Source of the DNA: Sandaracinobacteroides sayramensis
GTDB taxonomy: Bacteria > Pseudomonadota > Alphaproteobacteria > Sphingomonadales > Sphingomonadaceae
DNA: 64,000 nucleotides
Assembly (NCBI RefSeq): GCF_022014495.1
Contig: NZ_JAKLSQ010000013.1
Span: 1 to 64,000 of the forward strand
Reading direction: 5' to 3'
Position numbers and translations under genes: made by a program. This document shows, piece by piece, positions 8,315 through 16,083 of the stretch (the stretch's first letter is position 1; each line of letters opens with the position of its first letter). The notes under the pieces are model-generated. The model saw only the letters and a program-made list of their open reading frames with translations. It ran no database searches and was not told the origin of the DNA.

Positions 8315-8755
8315 CTATCCTTGATGCCGCGCATATATACGGGTGCCGTTGGAGCCAAAGGCCGTGACCACATAGGGATCGCCGCGCCGCCCCGGCACTT
8401 CCATTCCTGGCGATCCAATCGGCATTCCAGCGACAGCCAGTCCCGATACGCCTCTCGGGCGCTGGGCAAGCACCCGCTTCATGTCTGCGATGGGAACATG
8501 CCCCTCGAAGACCATGCCGTCGATGAGAGCGGTGTGACAGGAGGAAAGCGAGACAGGAACGCCACGCGCACGCTGAAGGGCGGATCGCTTCTGATCATCG
8601 ACCATCCTGACAGGCCTGTCGAATTGCGTCCGGGCCTGGGCAGCCCATTGCTCGCAGCAGCCGCAACCTGGGTCGCGATGCACCACAATCGGTCCTGCCG
8701 CGCTCGCCGCCGTTGCGGATAGCATCAATGCCGCCGCAGCTAGATGAAATTTCAT
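8315..8755 (-). CDS. DUF411-family periplasmic metal-binding protein
   Basis: The 146-aa protein has a signal peptide (residues 1-20) followed by HRDPGCGCCEQW (C31, C33, C34) and later SSCHTALIDGMVFEGHVP, the hallmark cysteines and histidines of DUF411 (COG3019) proteins, which accompany copper and other metal resistance genes. Reaction and metal are not established for the family. ATG 8755 is chosen because the signal peptide starts there; an in-frame start nine codons upstream would add a charged stretch. It lies between the DUF305 gene and the frameshifted small gene in the same direction. Confidence 0.85.
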   Translation of the reverse strand: MKFHLAAAALMLSATAASAAGPIVVHRDPGCGCCEQWAAQARTQFDRPVRMVDDQKRSALQRARGVPVSLSSCHTALIDGMVFEGHVPIADMKRVLAQRPRGVSGLAVAGMPIGSPGMEVPGRRGDPYVVTAFGSNGTRIYARHQG

Positions 8756-8825
8756 GCTCCGAGTCCTCTCATATTCCACGACCTTTACGCACCCGCGGCG
8801 CGGACCCCTCGAAATTTGTCGATTG

Positions 8826-9275
8826 TCAGTCGAGGCGATCGAGAATCGCCTTCATCTCGTCGATTTCCTGGCGTTGCGATGCGATGATTTGGCCGCATAG
8901 ACGTTGGACTTCGCCATCGCGCAGATCCGCTTCACGGCACATCAGGATCGCGCCTGAATGATGGGGGATCATTGAACGCAGAAAGGCACGATCGCCGATC
9001 GTCGTCTGGATTCGGATCAAAGCAAACGAACCAAAAAAGGCGATCAACGACAACGTAATGATTGCGAGATTGGTCGCCCTCGAAGCGAACATGTGCTTCA
9101 TCGCCAAGATCATTAGCACCACCATCGGCGCAATCATCATTAGCGTCATATAGAACATGTTGAGGTTGTTGTAGAAGCTGTCGAGCCCGTCGATCATGAC
9201 GAACATAACGAGATACATGATGACACCGCTGACTAGGGTTTGCAGCATGAGACTGGCGTAGGCGTTTTTCATCAT
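8826..9275 (-). CDS. DUF305 membrane-anchored protein
   Basis: The 149-aa protein has three or four hydrophobic segments (about residues 8-100) and a C-terminal DUF305-like domain with SMIPHHSGAILMC, typical of ferritin-like DUF305 proteins near copper resistance genes. The HH pair and the following Met/Cys are likely metal ligands; the biochemical role is not known. The double ATG at 9275/9272 is the likely start; a longer in-frame start at 9323 lacks support. It leads the row of small metal-binding genes running to 7551, about 190 bp downstream of the sigma factor gene. Confidence 0.8.
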   Translation of the reverse strand: MMKNAYASLMLQTLVSGVIMYLVMFVMIDGLDSFYNNLNMFYMTLMMIAPMVVLMILAMKHMFASRATNLAIITLSLIAFFGSFALIRIQTTIGDRAFLRSMIPHHSGAILMCREADLRDGEVQRLCGQIIASQRQEIDEMKAILDRLD

Positions 9276-9446
9276 CGCGCTTCTGTCCTTGGCTATTCGG
9301 TTTGTCCCTGTCGAACCTGTCATTCCTTATGCGTCGTCGTACCCATCCTTCATGTCTTGCATCATCGCATGGTTCTCCGGCGCACCCGCCACCAGAGACG
9401 TCCCAGCGATCGAGGTTCGAAAAGTCCTGCCCGCATTTCCAGGGAG

Positions 9447-9452
9447 TACGCA
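9447..9452 (-). promoter_or_regulatory. TGCGTA motif upstream of the DUF305 gene
   Basis: TGCGTA on the minus strand lies ~170 bp upstream of the DUF305 start and at the 3' end of the sigma gene. The same hexamer occurs three times in the cnrY/copC divergent region. It could be the -35 element of the ECF sigma factor encoded next door; no -10 could be fixed. Confidence 0.25.
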
Positions 9453-9461
9453 GTGCCCGCC

Positions 9462-10025
9462 TCAACCCCTCAACATTTCTGCAAGCTTGGCACGGGCGCG
9501 ATAGAGCCTGGTTTCCACGGCCTTCCCGCTAATCCCAAGCGCTCCTGCCGTTTCGGCCTGACTTAACTCCTCGATCGTGCGGAGTACGAGCACTTCTCGG
9601 AGATTGGACGGCAGTGTGCCGATAGCCGCCATCGTGCGTTCCAGTTCGTGTCGATCGGTCAGTTCGACATCGGCGCCTGCGGCGCCGTCCGCGATGTGCC
9701 ACGCTTCTTCAATAGGGCGGGCAAAGGTAAAGAAACGGCGGACGGCGCGGCGTCGTGCCCAATCCCGCGCCTTGTTGATTGCAATGCGCGAGATCCATAG
9801 CCGAAACGGGCGTTCGCCATCATAGCTGTGTAAAGCCGAAAATGCGGCGATGAAACTCTGCTGGGTAAGGTCGACGGCGGCGTCCGCGTCACCGACATGA
9901 CTGCGCAGCAAGCGGAACACGCTGCCTCGGTGACGCTGCATCAATTCACTATAGGCGAGTTGTCGTCCGCCCAACGCGAGCGCTGCCAGCTCGCCATCCG
10001 AGCAGGCGGCGAGATCGAGACTCAC
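9462..10025 (-). CDS. cnrH: ECF sigma factor, CnrH-like
   Basis: The 187-aa protein has sigma-70 region 2 (about 20-90, with AAVDLTQQSFIAAFSALHSY and FRLWISRIAINKARDWARR) and region 4 (about 130-183, LREVLVLRTIEELSQAETA with a helix-turn-helix and RLYRARAKLAEML), the compact layout of extracytoplasmic-function sigma factors. It is the third gene after an anti-sigma-like and a periplasmic sensor gene, the exact order of cnrYXH from Cupriavidus. The GTG start (10025) overlaps the upstream TGA as GTGA. It should be released when the sensor binds metal and then transcribe its own operon and nearby metal genes (inference from the family). Confidence 0.85.
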   Translation of the reverse strand: MSLDLAACSDGELAALALGGRQLAYSELMQRHRGSVFRLLRSHVGDADAAVDLTQQSFIAAFSALHSYDGERPFRLWISRIAINKARDWARRRAVRRFFTFARPIEEAWHIADGAAGADVELTDRHELERTMAAIGTLPSNLREVLVLRTIEELSQAETAGALGISGKAVETRLYRARAKLAEMLRG

Positions 10026-10462
10026 CGTTCCTTAGCCGTCAGCGCCTTGACTACTGTGGCGTCAAACTTGGCGGCCTGTTCAGGTGTGAGAACGGCCCGC
10101 ATGGCGAAGATATGTTCAAGCGTTTCTTTCTGAAGCTCGCCCATCGCCTGATGTGAACGATGAATCGCAGCGCCAACAGCAGGACCATAACCATGTTCGG
10201 CCTGAATGGCATCGGCAAGCCTGGCATTATCAGCGCGCAACTCCAGCTCCAGTGCCTGCCTACGTATAGCGAAACGGCGCTCGATCTCGTCCATTTGCGT
10301 TTGCTGTGCGCGGTCGAGTTTAAGCTCATGGTGAAGCAAGGCGTGAAGTTCATTTTCGACTGGTGCCGGCCCTGCGATGAAGGCGCGGCCAATAAATGCG
10401 CCCGCTATCGCCGCGAGAAAGGCAATTACCGCGATGAGCAATAGACGACGACGGTCCGTCAT
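10022..10462 (-). CDS. cnrX: CnrX-type periplasmic metal sensor
   Basis: The 146-aa protein has one N-terminal membrane anchor (7-28) and a helical periplasmic domain. The Co/Ni ligands described for Cupriavidus CnrX (H42, H46, E63, H119, M123) all have counterparts here with a constant offset of two: H40, H44, E61, H117, M121. This strongly supports a functional metal-sensing CnrX rather than a generic CpxP/Spy chaperone. It is coupled by 4-bp overlaps to cnrY upstream (ATGA) and cnrH downstream (GTGA). It should keep CnrY-CnrH complexed at the membrane until metal binds. Which metal it senses in this copper-rich setting cannot be told from sequence. Confidence 0.85.
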   Translation of the reverse strand: MTDRRRLLLIAVIAFLAAIAGAFIGRAFIAGPAPVENELHALLHHELKLDRAQQTQMDEIERRFAIRRQALELELRADNARLADAIQAEHGYGPAVGAAIHRSHQAMGELQKETLEHIFAMRAVLTPEQAAKFDATVVKALTAKER

Positions 10463-10734
10463 TCGCTTGCGCCGAGAAGCGTCGAAGGAGCCAATGCCGG
10501 CGGTGCGCCGAGGGGGGCAATCGATGTGGTGCGAGTTTCATGTGTTGGTATCACTGAGCCAAACAATCCGATCGAGAGCGCAAGGACGGCCGCTATGCCG
10601 AAAGCCGTGCTCGGCAACGGAGTGCCATACCGTCGTTGGAAGATAACCGCTTCCATCACGGCGCCATCGATTTGTTCCAACCTGGGATTTACCGGAAGTT
10701 CTCTTAAGCGCCTGAGCGCCGCATCTATGTCCAT
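10459..10734 (-). CDS. cnrY: CnrY-like membrane anti-sigma factor
   Basis: A 91-aa protein with a short cytoplasmic helix region (MDIDAALRRLRELPV onward), one membrane span at about 43-62, and a Pro/Ala-rich periplasmic tail. Small size, topology and position fit CnrY, which holds the sigma factor CnrH with its N-terminal helices. The sequence itself is too short and divergent for more than a family-level call. ATG 10734 is chosen; a longer start at 10773 is possible. Its stop overlaps the sensor gene as ATGA. It is divergent from copC across a 148-bp intergenic region. Confidence 0.7.
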   Translation of the reverse strand: MDIDAALRRLRELPVNPRLEQIDGAVMEAVIFQRRYGTPLPSTAFGIAAVLALSIGLFGSVIPTHETRTTSIAPLGAPPALAPSTLLGASE

Positions 10735-10882
10735 CGTCTCACTACTCCCGCCCCAATCCGCCACATTACGCATGGCAGTTTACGCACAGTAGCGGAAAAC
10801 CCCTCATCGCCAATCGGCGCTTGATAATGAGGGGTAAGCGGCCAGGCTGCGTAAAAAACATCGAGCCCGACGGAGATGTTCG
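10735..10882. promoter_or_regulatory. Divergent promoter region between cnrY and copC
   Basis: The 148-bp gap holds an inverted repeat CCCCTCAT/ATGAGGGG (10800-10807 and 10827-10834) with an inner hairpin CGCC-AATC-GGCG. Three TGCGTAA heptamers also occur: two on the minus strand facing cnrY (10766-10772 and 10780-10786) and one on the plus strand facing copC (10848-10854). They may be -35 elements of the CnrH-type sigma factor, which would make both operons part of one regulon. No start point can be given from sequence alone. Confidence 0.45.
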
Positions 10883-11269
10883 ATGAAGACAAAGACCACA
10901 TTCGCAGCCCTGCTGGCAATTCTGTCAATCGGCCTGTCAACGCCTGCGCTGGCCCATCCCAAGCTCGTTAGCTCTACGCCGGCGGCCAGTGCGACGGTTG
11001 GCGCCACAAACCGCCTGACGCTTACATTCAGCGAGCGACTGATGCCGCGCCTGTCCGGTGTCGATCTTATGATGACCGGTATGCCGGGCATGGCAAACCA
11101 TGCCCCGATGAAGATTGGTGGAGCGACAACTGCGGTTGGAGAGGATGGCAAGACGCTCATCGTGACCCTGGCGCGTCCGCTGACCGCTGGTAGCTACAAG
11201 GTCGACTGGCATGCCGTCGCAGCCGACACTCATCGGATTACCGGCAGCTTGACCTTTACGGTGCGCTGA
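10883..11269 (+). CDS. copC: CopC periplasmic copper-binding protein
   Basis: The 128-aa protein has a signal peptide cleaved before H25 (TPALA-HPKL), so the mature protein starts with the His that binds Cu(II) in CopC. D115 and H117 (ADTHRITG) complete the Cu(II) site. A Met-rich loop (MMTGMPGMANHAPM, 63-76) is the typical Cu(I) site. It should pass copper to CopD, whose gene starts 3 bp after the stop. The DAVDWHAV-like segment (VDWHAVAADTH) is characteristic of the family. Promoter elements upstream are shared with the divergent cnrYXH operon. Confidence 0.95.
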   Translation: MKTKTTFAALLAILSIGLSTPALAHPKLVSSTPAASATVGATNRLTLTFSERLMPRLSGVDLMMTGMPGMANHAPMKIGGATTAVGEDGKTLIVTLARPLTAGSYKVDWHAVAADTHRITGSLTFTVR

Positions 11270-11272
11270 AAA

Positions 11273-12193
11273 ATGGACGGTTCGCTCGTCGCGATCCGCT
11301 GGTCTCTCTATGCGGATCTTGGACTGTTGTTCGGGTTGCTCCTCTTCGCGCTCTGTGCCCTGAAGGGGTCTGAGCGCGAGGAGTTGCTCCCGCTCCGCTG
11401 GTTGACAACAGCGTTGGCCGGGTTGGGTATCGTGCTGAGCGGCTTGAGCTTCGTTCTTGCCGTTGCCGCGATGCTTGGCGTCGATCTGAAGGACGTCGAT
11501 CATGCCTCGGTCATGATGGTATTGACCGAGACGCCCGTCGGTTGGGCACTGCTCGCGCGTATATTGGCGCTGGCCATATTATGCGCTGCCGTTCATGCTC
11601 CCTGGGCGTTCCGGGGGGCCGGGATAACAATTCTTGCCCTTATTGCCGCTATCCCCGTCGCTAGCCTTGCCTGGTCAGGTCATGGAGCCGCGTCGGAAGG
11701 TCTCACCGGGATGGTCCACCTTGTCGGTGACATCCTTCATTTGCTTGCCGCATCGGCGTGGATTGGTGCCCTGGCCGCCTTTATCCTGATCCTGTCACGC
11801 CACTCCCCAATGTTTGAGCCGTTCGATACGGCACATCGTGCGCTTGCCGGTTTCGCCACTGCTGGCACGGTCATCGTCGGCTTGATCCTCGTGACGGGCC
11901 TTGTGAACAGTTACGCGCTGATCGGGCCGCAAAATATGTCGGGGCTATTCCAGAGTGCCTATGGCCGGCTGCTCCTCATCAAGCTCGTCCTTTTCGGACT
12001 GATGCTTGCGCTGGCAGCTAGTAATCGCTTCAGTCTGACCCCAGCACTGGCGACAGGAATCAAAGACGGCACCATGCAAGGAGCCGTGTCGCGGCTGCGT
12101 CGAAGCCTCTGGCTTGAAGTTGGCATCGGAATCCTCATCCTCGCTTTGGTCGCATGGCTGGGAACGCTGCTGCCACCAGCATCCGCAGGGTGA
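11273..12193 (+). CDS. copD: CopD copper transport membrane protein
   Basis: A 306-aa inner-membrane protein with about eight hydrophobic segments along its length and conserved His residues near the middle (SWSGHGAASEG, HLVGDILHLLAASAWIG). CopD proteins move copper across the inner membrane, usually inward, together with CopC. The start is 3 bp after the copC stop, so the two form an operon. The C-terminal third (FSLTPALATGI to end) is slightly more polar, as usual for the family. Import of copper in a resistance island is puzzling but common; delivery to the multicopper oxidase is one suggestion. Confidence 0.9.
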   Translation: MDGSLVAIRWSLYADLGLLFGLLLFALCALKGSEREELLPLRWLTTALAGLGIVLSGLSFVLAVAAMLGVDLKDVDHASVMMVLTETPVGWALLARILALAILCAAVHAPWAFRGAGITILALIAAIPVASLAWSGHGAASEGLTGMVHLVGDILHLLAASAWIGALAAFILILSRHSPMFEPFDTAHRALAGFATAGTVIVGLILVTGLVNSYALIGPQNMSGLFQSAYGRLLLIKLVLFGLMLALAASNRFSLTPALATGIKDGTMQGAVSRLRRSLWLEVGIGILILALVAWLGTLLPPASAG

Positions 12194-12221
12194 AGAGAAG
12201 CACCTCCAACAAGCGCGACGA

Positions 12222-12242
12222 CCGGCGTTCGGTAGACGCCGG
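12222..12242 (+). terminator. Hairpin after copCD (weak terminator)
   Basis: CCGGCGT and ACGCCGG form a perfect 7-bp stem with a 7-base loop 28 bp after the copD stop. No T-tract follows directly, so an intrinsic terminator is only possible. The region to 12418 holds nothing else recognisable. Confidence 0.3.
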
Positions 12243-12418
12243 GCGCTCAAAAAGATCAGCTAATGACATCGGTTAATTGGGCACGCTGTACTGGCTCTGA
12301 TTTCGCCGATCCTGTTTCATACACGAACGGCCGCCAGCGATTGCAGGTTGAGAGATGTCGCCCCGATTCCGGCAGCGGGGTCCAACACGCTCACCTACAT
12401 TGTCTGTAGCCCAAAGCT

Positions 12419-12832
12419 TCACATGTTACTGACTGCACCGTCCGCGTCTCCCGATATACGCTCGATAATTGGACAGTCGGGCCGATCGTCGCCATGGCAA
12501 CGCTCCGCCAGTTCCAGCAGCGTTTGGCGGAGCGCCTGAAGCGCCTCGGCCTTGCGGCCCAATTCTTCGGCGCGGGCAATGGCGAGGGCCTTGACCTCGG
12601 CGCTGGCGCGCTGGCTGTTGCTCCACAGCCCGAGGAGGTCGCGGATATCCTCGATTGGAAAGCCGAGATCGCGGGCATTGGCGATGAAGCGCAGGCAATG
12701 GACATCAGCATCGCCATAATCGCGATAGCCGCTGTCGCGGCGCGGCGGCGGCGGGATCAGGCCGATCTTCTCATAATGGCGAATCATCCGCTGCGAGACG
12801 CCGCTTGCCTTCGAGGCCGCACCGATTTTCAC
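12419..12832 (-). CDS. cueR: CueR-type MerR-family copper regulator
   Basis: The 137-aa protein has the MerR winged helix ([19 protein letters not shown]), a dimerisation helix and the metal loop with C112 and C120 (CHGDDRPDC). Serine occupies position 77, the residue that separates monovalent-ion sensors such as CueR (Ser) from divalent-ion sensors (Cys). Cu(I)/Ag(I) sensing is therefore expected. The GTG start at 12832 overlaps the stop of the P-type ATPase gene (GTGA), so sensor and pump are one operon. Likely targets are the two MerR-type promoters at 15223-15292. Confidence 0.92.
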   Translation of the reverse strand: MKIGAASKASGVSQRMIRHYEKIGLIPPPPRRDSGYRDYGDADVHCLRFIANARDLGFPIEDIRDLLGLWSNSQRASAEVKALAIARAEELGRKAEALQALRQTLLELAERCHGDDRPDCPIIERISGDADGAVSNM

Positions 12833-15195
12833 AGTCGAACCCGGTTGAGGCGCAGCGCGTTTGCAACGACGCTCACCGACGACAAGGCCATCGCGGCCGC
12901 CGCGATCATCGGCGAGAGCAGGATGCCGAAGAACGGATAAAGTAATCCGGCCGCGATCGGCACGCCCGCGGCGTTGTAAACGAAGGCGAAGAAGAGGTTC
13001 TGGCGGATGTTGGACATCGTCGCCTCGCTGAGCTGACGGGCTCTGACGATGCCGTTGAGATCACCCTTGAGCAGGGTCACGCCCGCGCTTTCCATGGCGA
13101 CATCGGTGCCATGCCCCATCGCGATGCCCACATCGGCGGCCGCCAATGCCGGGGCATCATTTACCCCGTCGCCAGCCATGGCGACGACACGTCCTTCCTG
13201 CTTCAGCCGTGCGACGACGGCGGCCTTCTGATCGGGAAGTACATCGGCCTCGACGTGATCGATGCCGAGTTGGCGCGCGACCGCTTCGGCGGTCGTGCGG
13301 TTGTCGCCTGTCAGCATCACCACCTCGATGCCGTCGGCGCGCAGGGCGGCCAGCGCCTCGGGCGTCGTCGGCTTGATCGGATCGGCGATGGCGAAAATCC
13401 CGACGGCCCGATCGTCCAGCCCCATGAAGATGGCGGTCGCGCCATCACCGCGAAGCGCATCGGCCTCGGCGGCAAGCGGCGCGGTGTGGATTCCCGATTC
13501 CGCCAGGAAACGTGCATTGCCGAGCGTGACGCGCTTGCCCTCGATCACGCCCAGCGCGCCCTTGCCGGTGGGCGAATCAAAGTCGATGACGGACGGAATT
13601 TCGATGCTCCGGTCCGTCGCCGCGTCAACGATCGCCAACGCAAGCGGATGCTCCGACGCGCGCTCCACACCGGCGGCGATCCGCAGAATTTCCGCTTCGT
13701 CATATCCGTCTGCGGCGATGATCCGGGTGACGGCGGGCTTGCCTTCGGTCAGGGTGCCGGTCTTGTCGACAACCAGCGTGTCGACCTTCTCCATATGCTC
13801 CAGCGCTTCGGCATTCTTGATGAGGACGCCAAGCCCCGCGCCGCGCCCGACGCCGACCATGATCGACATCGGTGTCGCCAGTCCCAGCGCGCAGGGGCAG
13901 GCGATGATCAGCACCGAGACCGCCGCGATCAGCCCATGGGCAAAGCGCGGCTCCGGCCCCCAGACGCCCCATATCACGAAGGCGAGGATAGCGACCCCGA
14001 TGACCACCGGCACGAACCAGCCGGAGACTTGATCGGCCATGCGCTGGATCGGCGCGCGCGACCGCTGCGCCTCGGCGACCATCTGGACGATGCGCGAAAG
14101 CATGGTGTCGCGCCCGACCTTGTCGGCGCGGATGACCAGCGCGCCGCTCTGGTTCATCGTGCCGCCGATCACCGTGTCGCCATCCGACTTGGTGACGGGC
14201 ATGGATTCGCCGGTCACCATCGATTCATCGAGCGCCGAGCGCCCATCCTCGACCACGCCATCGACCGGCACCTTTTCACCCGGCCGCACCCGCAGCCGAT
14301 CGCCCACCGCCACATCCTCCAGCGGGATTTCCGCTTCGCTGCCATCTTCGGCGATGCGCCGCGCGGTTTTTGGCGCAAGATTGAGCAACGCCTTGATCGC
14401 GCCGGAGGTGCGCTCACGCGCGCGCAGTTCCAGCACCTGACCCAGCAGCACCAGCACGGTGATAACGGCGGCTGCCTCGAAATAGACCGCGACGGTCCCG
14501 TCGGCGGCGCGGAAGGCATCCGGGAAGATACCCGGCGCCAGCGTCGCGACGACGCTGTAAGCCCATGCGACGCCGGTTCCCATCGCGATGAGCGTGAACA
14601 TGTTTAGATTGCGGGTCTTCAGCGAAGCCCAGCCACGCTCGAAAAAGGGCCAGCCCGCCCACAGCACGACCGGCGTCGCCAGCGCGAACTGAATCCAGAT
14701 CGACAGTTTCATGGGCACGAGATGATGCAGCGCCGGGAACAGATGCCCGCCCATTTCAAGGATGAAGACCGGGATCGCCAGCACGAGGCCAATCCAGAAA
14801 CGGCGGGACATGTCGGTCAGTTCGGCGCTCGGCCCGGTGTCGGCGCTGACCATTTCCGGCTCAAGCCCCATGCCGCAGATCGGGCAGGCACCGGGATGAT
14901 CCTGCCGGATTTCGGGATGCATCGGGCAGGTCCACATCGCGCCCGGAGGAGCATCGACGGCGCGGTCGGCCGCCGACTTGTTCAGATATTTTTCCGGGTC
15001 GGCGATGAACTTCTCGCGGCAGCCGGCGCTGCAAAAATGGTAGTCATGGCCGGCATGGCTTGCGTGATGCGTGGTGGTTTCGGGATCGACCGTCATGCCG
15101 CAAACCGAGTCGATGACCAGTCCAGCGGAATGCTTGTCGTGGCCACCACAACAACTGTGGCCCCCGGAATGAACGCTCTGATTCGACTCGGCCAT
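12829..15195 (-). CDS. copA: Copper-exporting P1B-type ATPase with YHS and HMBD domains
   Basis: The 788-aa pump begins with a YHS domain (about 27-71, VCGMTV to [10 protein letters not shown]) and a heavy-metal-binding domain (88-111, CPMHPEI and CPICGMGL) in place of the usual HMA domains. TGE is at 328-330, CPC at 433-435 in the copper/silver-transporting helix, and the phosphorylated DKTGT begins at 477. It should pump Cu(I) from cytoplasm to periplasm. ATG 15195 is chosen because GAAGGAGA lies at the right distance upstream; an in-frame ATG at 15213 would overlap that site. It is followed by cueR in the same operon and preceded by a MerR-type promoter. Confidence 0.93.
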   Translation of the reverse strand: MAESNQSVHSGGHSCCGGHDKHSAGLVIDSVCGMTVDPETTTHHASHAGHDYHFCSAGCREKFIADPEKYLNKSAADRAVDAPPGAMWTCPMHPEIRQDHPGACPICGMGLEPEMVSADTGPSAELTDMSRRFWIGLVLAIPVFILEMGGHLFPALHHLVPMKLSIWIQFALATPVVLWAGWPFFERGWASLKTRNLNMFTLIAMGTGVAWAYSVVATLAPGIFPDAFRAADGTVAVYFEAAAVITVLVLLGQVLELRARERTSGAIKALLNLAPKTARRIAEDGSEAEIPLEDVAVGDRLRVRPGEKVPVDGVVEDGRSALDESMVTGESMPVTKSDGDTVIGGTMNQSGALVIRADKVGRDTMLSRIVQMVAEAQRSRAPIQRMADQVSGWFVPVVIGVAILAFVIWGVWGPEPRFAHGLIAAVSVLIIACPCALGLATPMSIMVGVGRGAGLGVLIKNAEALEHMEKVDTLVVDKTGTLTEGKPAVTRIIAADGYDEAEILRIAAGVERASEHPLALAIVDAATDRSIEIPSVIDFDSPTGKGALGVIEGKRVTLGNARFLAESGIHTAPLAAEADALRGDGATAIFMGLDDRAVGIFAIADPIKPTTPEALAALRADGIEVVMLTGDNRTTAEAVARQLGIDHVEADVLPDQKAAVVARLKQEGRVVAMAGDGVNDAPALAAADVGIAMGHGTDVAMESAGVTLLKGDLNGIVRARQLSEATMSNIRQNLFFAFVYNAAGVPIAAGLLYPFFGILLSPMIAAAAMALSSVSVVANALRLNRVRL

Positions 15196-15222
15196 TACAC
15201 CGTCTCCTTCCATCGCACGGCA

Positions 15223-15253
15223 ACATGCGAGCTTGACACTATGTCAGAGTCAA
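15223..15253 (-). promoter_or_regulatory. MerR/CueR-type promoter of copA
   Basis: On the minus strand TTGACT (15253-15248) and GCATGT (15228-15223) are 19 bp apart, the long spacer typical of MerR-family promoters, with the dyad GACATAGTGTC inside the spacer. The whole stretch 15233-15253 is an almost perfect palindrome. It drives copA-cueR. Confidence 0.65.
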
Positions 15254-15261
15254 TATGCACC

Positions 15262-15292
15262 TTGACCTTGCCATAATGTCAGGGCGCATTGA
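15262..15292 (+). promoter_or_regulatory. MerR/CueR-type promoter of the divergent copper operon
   Basis: TTGACC (15262-15267) and CATTGA (15287-15292) are separated by 19 bp, and TGACCTTGCCATAATGTCA (15263-15281) is a dyad with one mismatch per arm, close to known CueR/HmrR operators. It points to the plus-strand operon beginning at 15352 and lies back to back with the copA promoter. Confidence 0.65.
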
Positions 15293-15351
15293 GAGTTCGA
15301 AAAGGATTCGAATCGTTGTCACCCGCGGCCCAACCATCCAGCAGGATTGTG

Positions 15352-15690
15352 GTGAAGTTGCTTTCGTCACTCCTGATCGCGCTTGCCATGCTCGTCTCGT
15401 CTGTATCCATGGCGTGCGGCATCGCAGCAGCTATGCCGCACGAGGGTGCGATGGAAGTGGCCTCGGCGGCGGGGCATTGTGCCGGCAGCGAGTCTCCCTC
15501 CGATCGTAAATCCTCCGAATCCGGCAAGCACTGCGCCGTTGCCTGCGCGGCGTTTCCGGCAATGCCCCCCTTTATCGACCAGCCAGATCAGCCAACAAAG
15601 ACGCTGCATCCTATTGTGGGACCGCAACATCTCGCCGTGATCGCGCTTGAGGGAGAAACGCCGCCGCCGCGTATGACTCCGAGGAATTGA
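15352..15690 (+). CDS. Small secreted Cys/His-containing protein of the copper operon
   Basis: A 112-aa protein with a signal peptide (KLLSSLLIALAMLVSSVSMA) and scattered His/Cys pairs (ACGIAAAMPHEG, AGHCAGSES, GKHCAVAC). Small proteins of this type commonly open copAB operons in sphingomonads, but I do not know a described function. GTG 15352 after AGGATT is chosen; the frame is open further upstream to an ATG at 15289, which would overlap the promoter. It is the first gene after the CueR-type promoter at 15262. Confidence 0.6.
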   Translation: MKLLSSLLIALAMLVSSVSMACGIAAAMPHEGAMEVASAAGHCAGSESPSDRKSSESGKHCAVACAAFPAMPPFIDQPDQPTKTLHPIVGPQHLAVIALEGETPPPRMTPRN

Positions 15691-15720
15691 GGTTCATCCG
15701 CTTTCTTTCGGAGATTAGTC

Positions 15721-15999
15721 ATGAAGTTGATAATTGCCGCGATCACGATGATGATCGCCACGCCTGCCTTCGCCCAGAGCGGCGCACCGGCCGATGTGCA
15801 TGCCCAACACACCAGTCAGGGCGGAACGACCGGCCAAGGCAGGCATGAAGGCCACGATATGTCCAGCGGCTGCTGCGACAAGGGTCCCGATGGCAAAATG
15901 GCCTGCTGCGAGAAAATGAAGGCCGAAGGCAAGACGATGTCCCCTTCGGAGGCGCCTGCCGCCGATCTGCATGCCGGACATGGCATGGGTCAGCACTGA
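15721..15999 (+). CDS. Small secreted Cys/His/Met-rich protein
   Basis: A 92-aa protein with a signal peptide (residues 1-19) and a mature part full of possible copper ligands: HAQH, HEGHDMSSGCCDKG, MACCEKMKAEGK and HAGHGMGQH. Two Cys pairs (CC and CC) are spaced by ten residues. A periplasmic copper buffer or chaperone is likely from composition alone. It lies 30 bp after the previous gene and 84 bp before the multicopper oxidase, in the same direction. Confidence 0.7.
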   Translation: MKLIIAAITMMIATPAFAQSGAPADVHAQHTSQGGTTGQGRHEGHDMSSGCCDKGPDGKMACCEKMKAEGKTMSPSEAPAADLHAGHGMGQH

Positions 16000-16083
16000 T
16001 CGGACGCGAACCGGGAGGCGCCTTCTCGCCTCCCGGTCCATCCAGCACATAGAGGGCTCCCCGGTGGAGCCGAGGACAACATC

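Noticed and set aside
12193-12418. Possible small gene between copD and cueR
   Set aside because: Frames are short, without start signals; only a weak hairpin after copD is seen.
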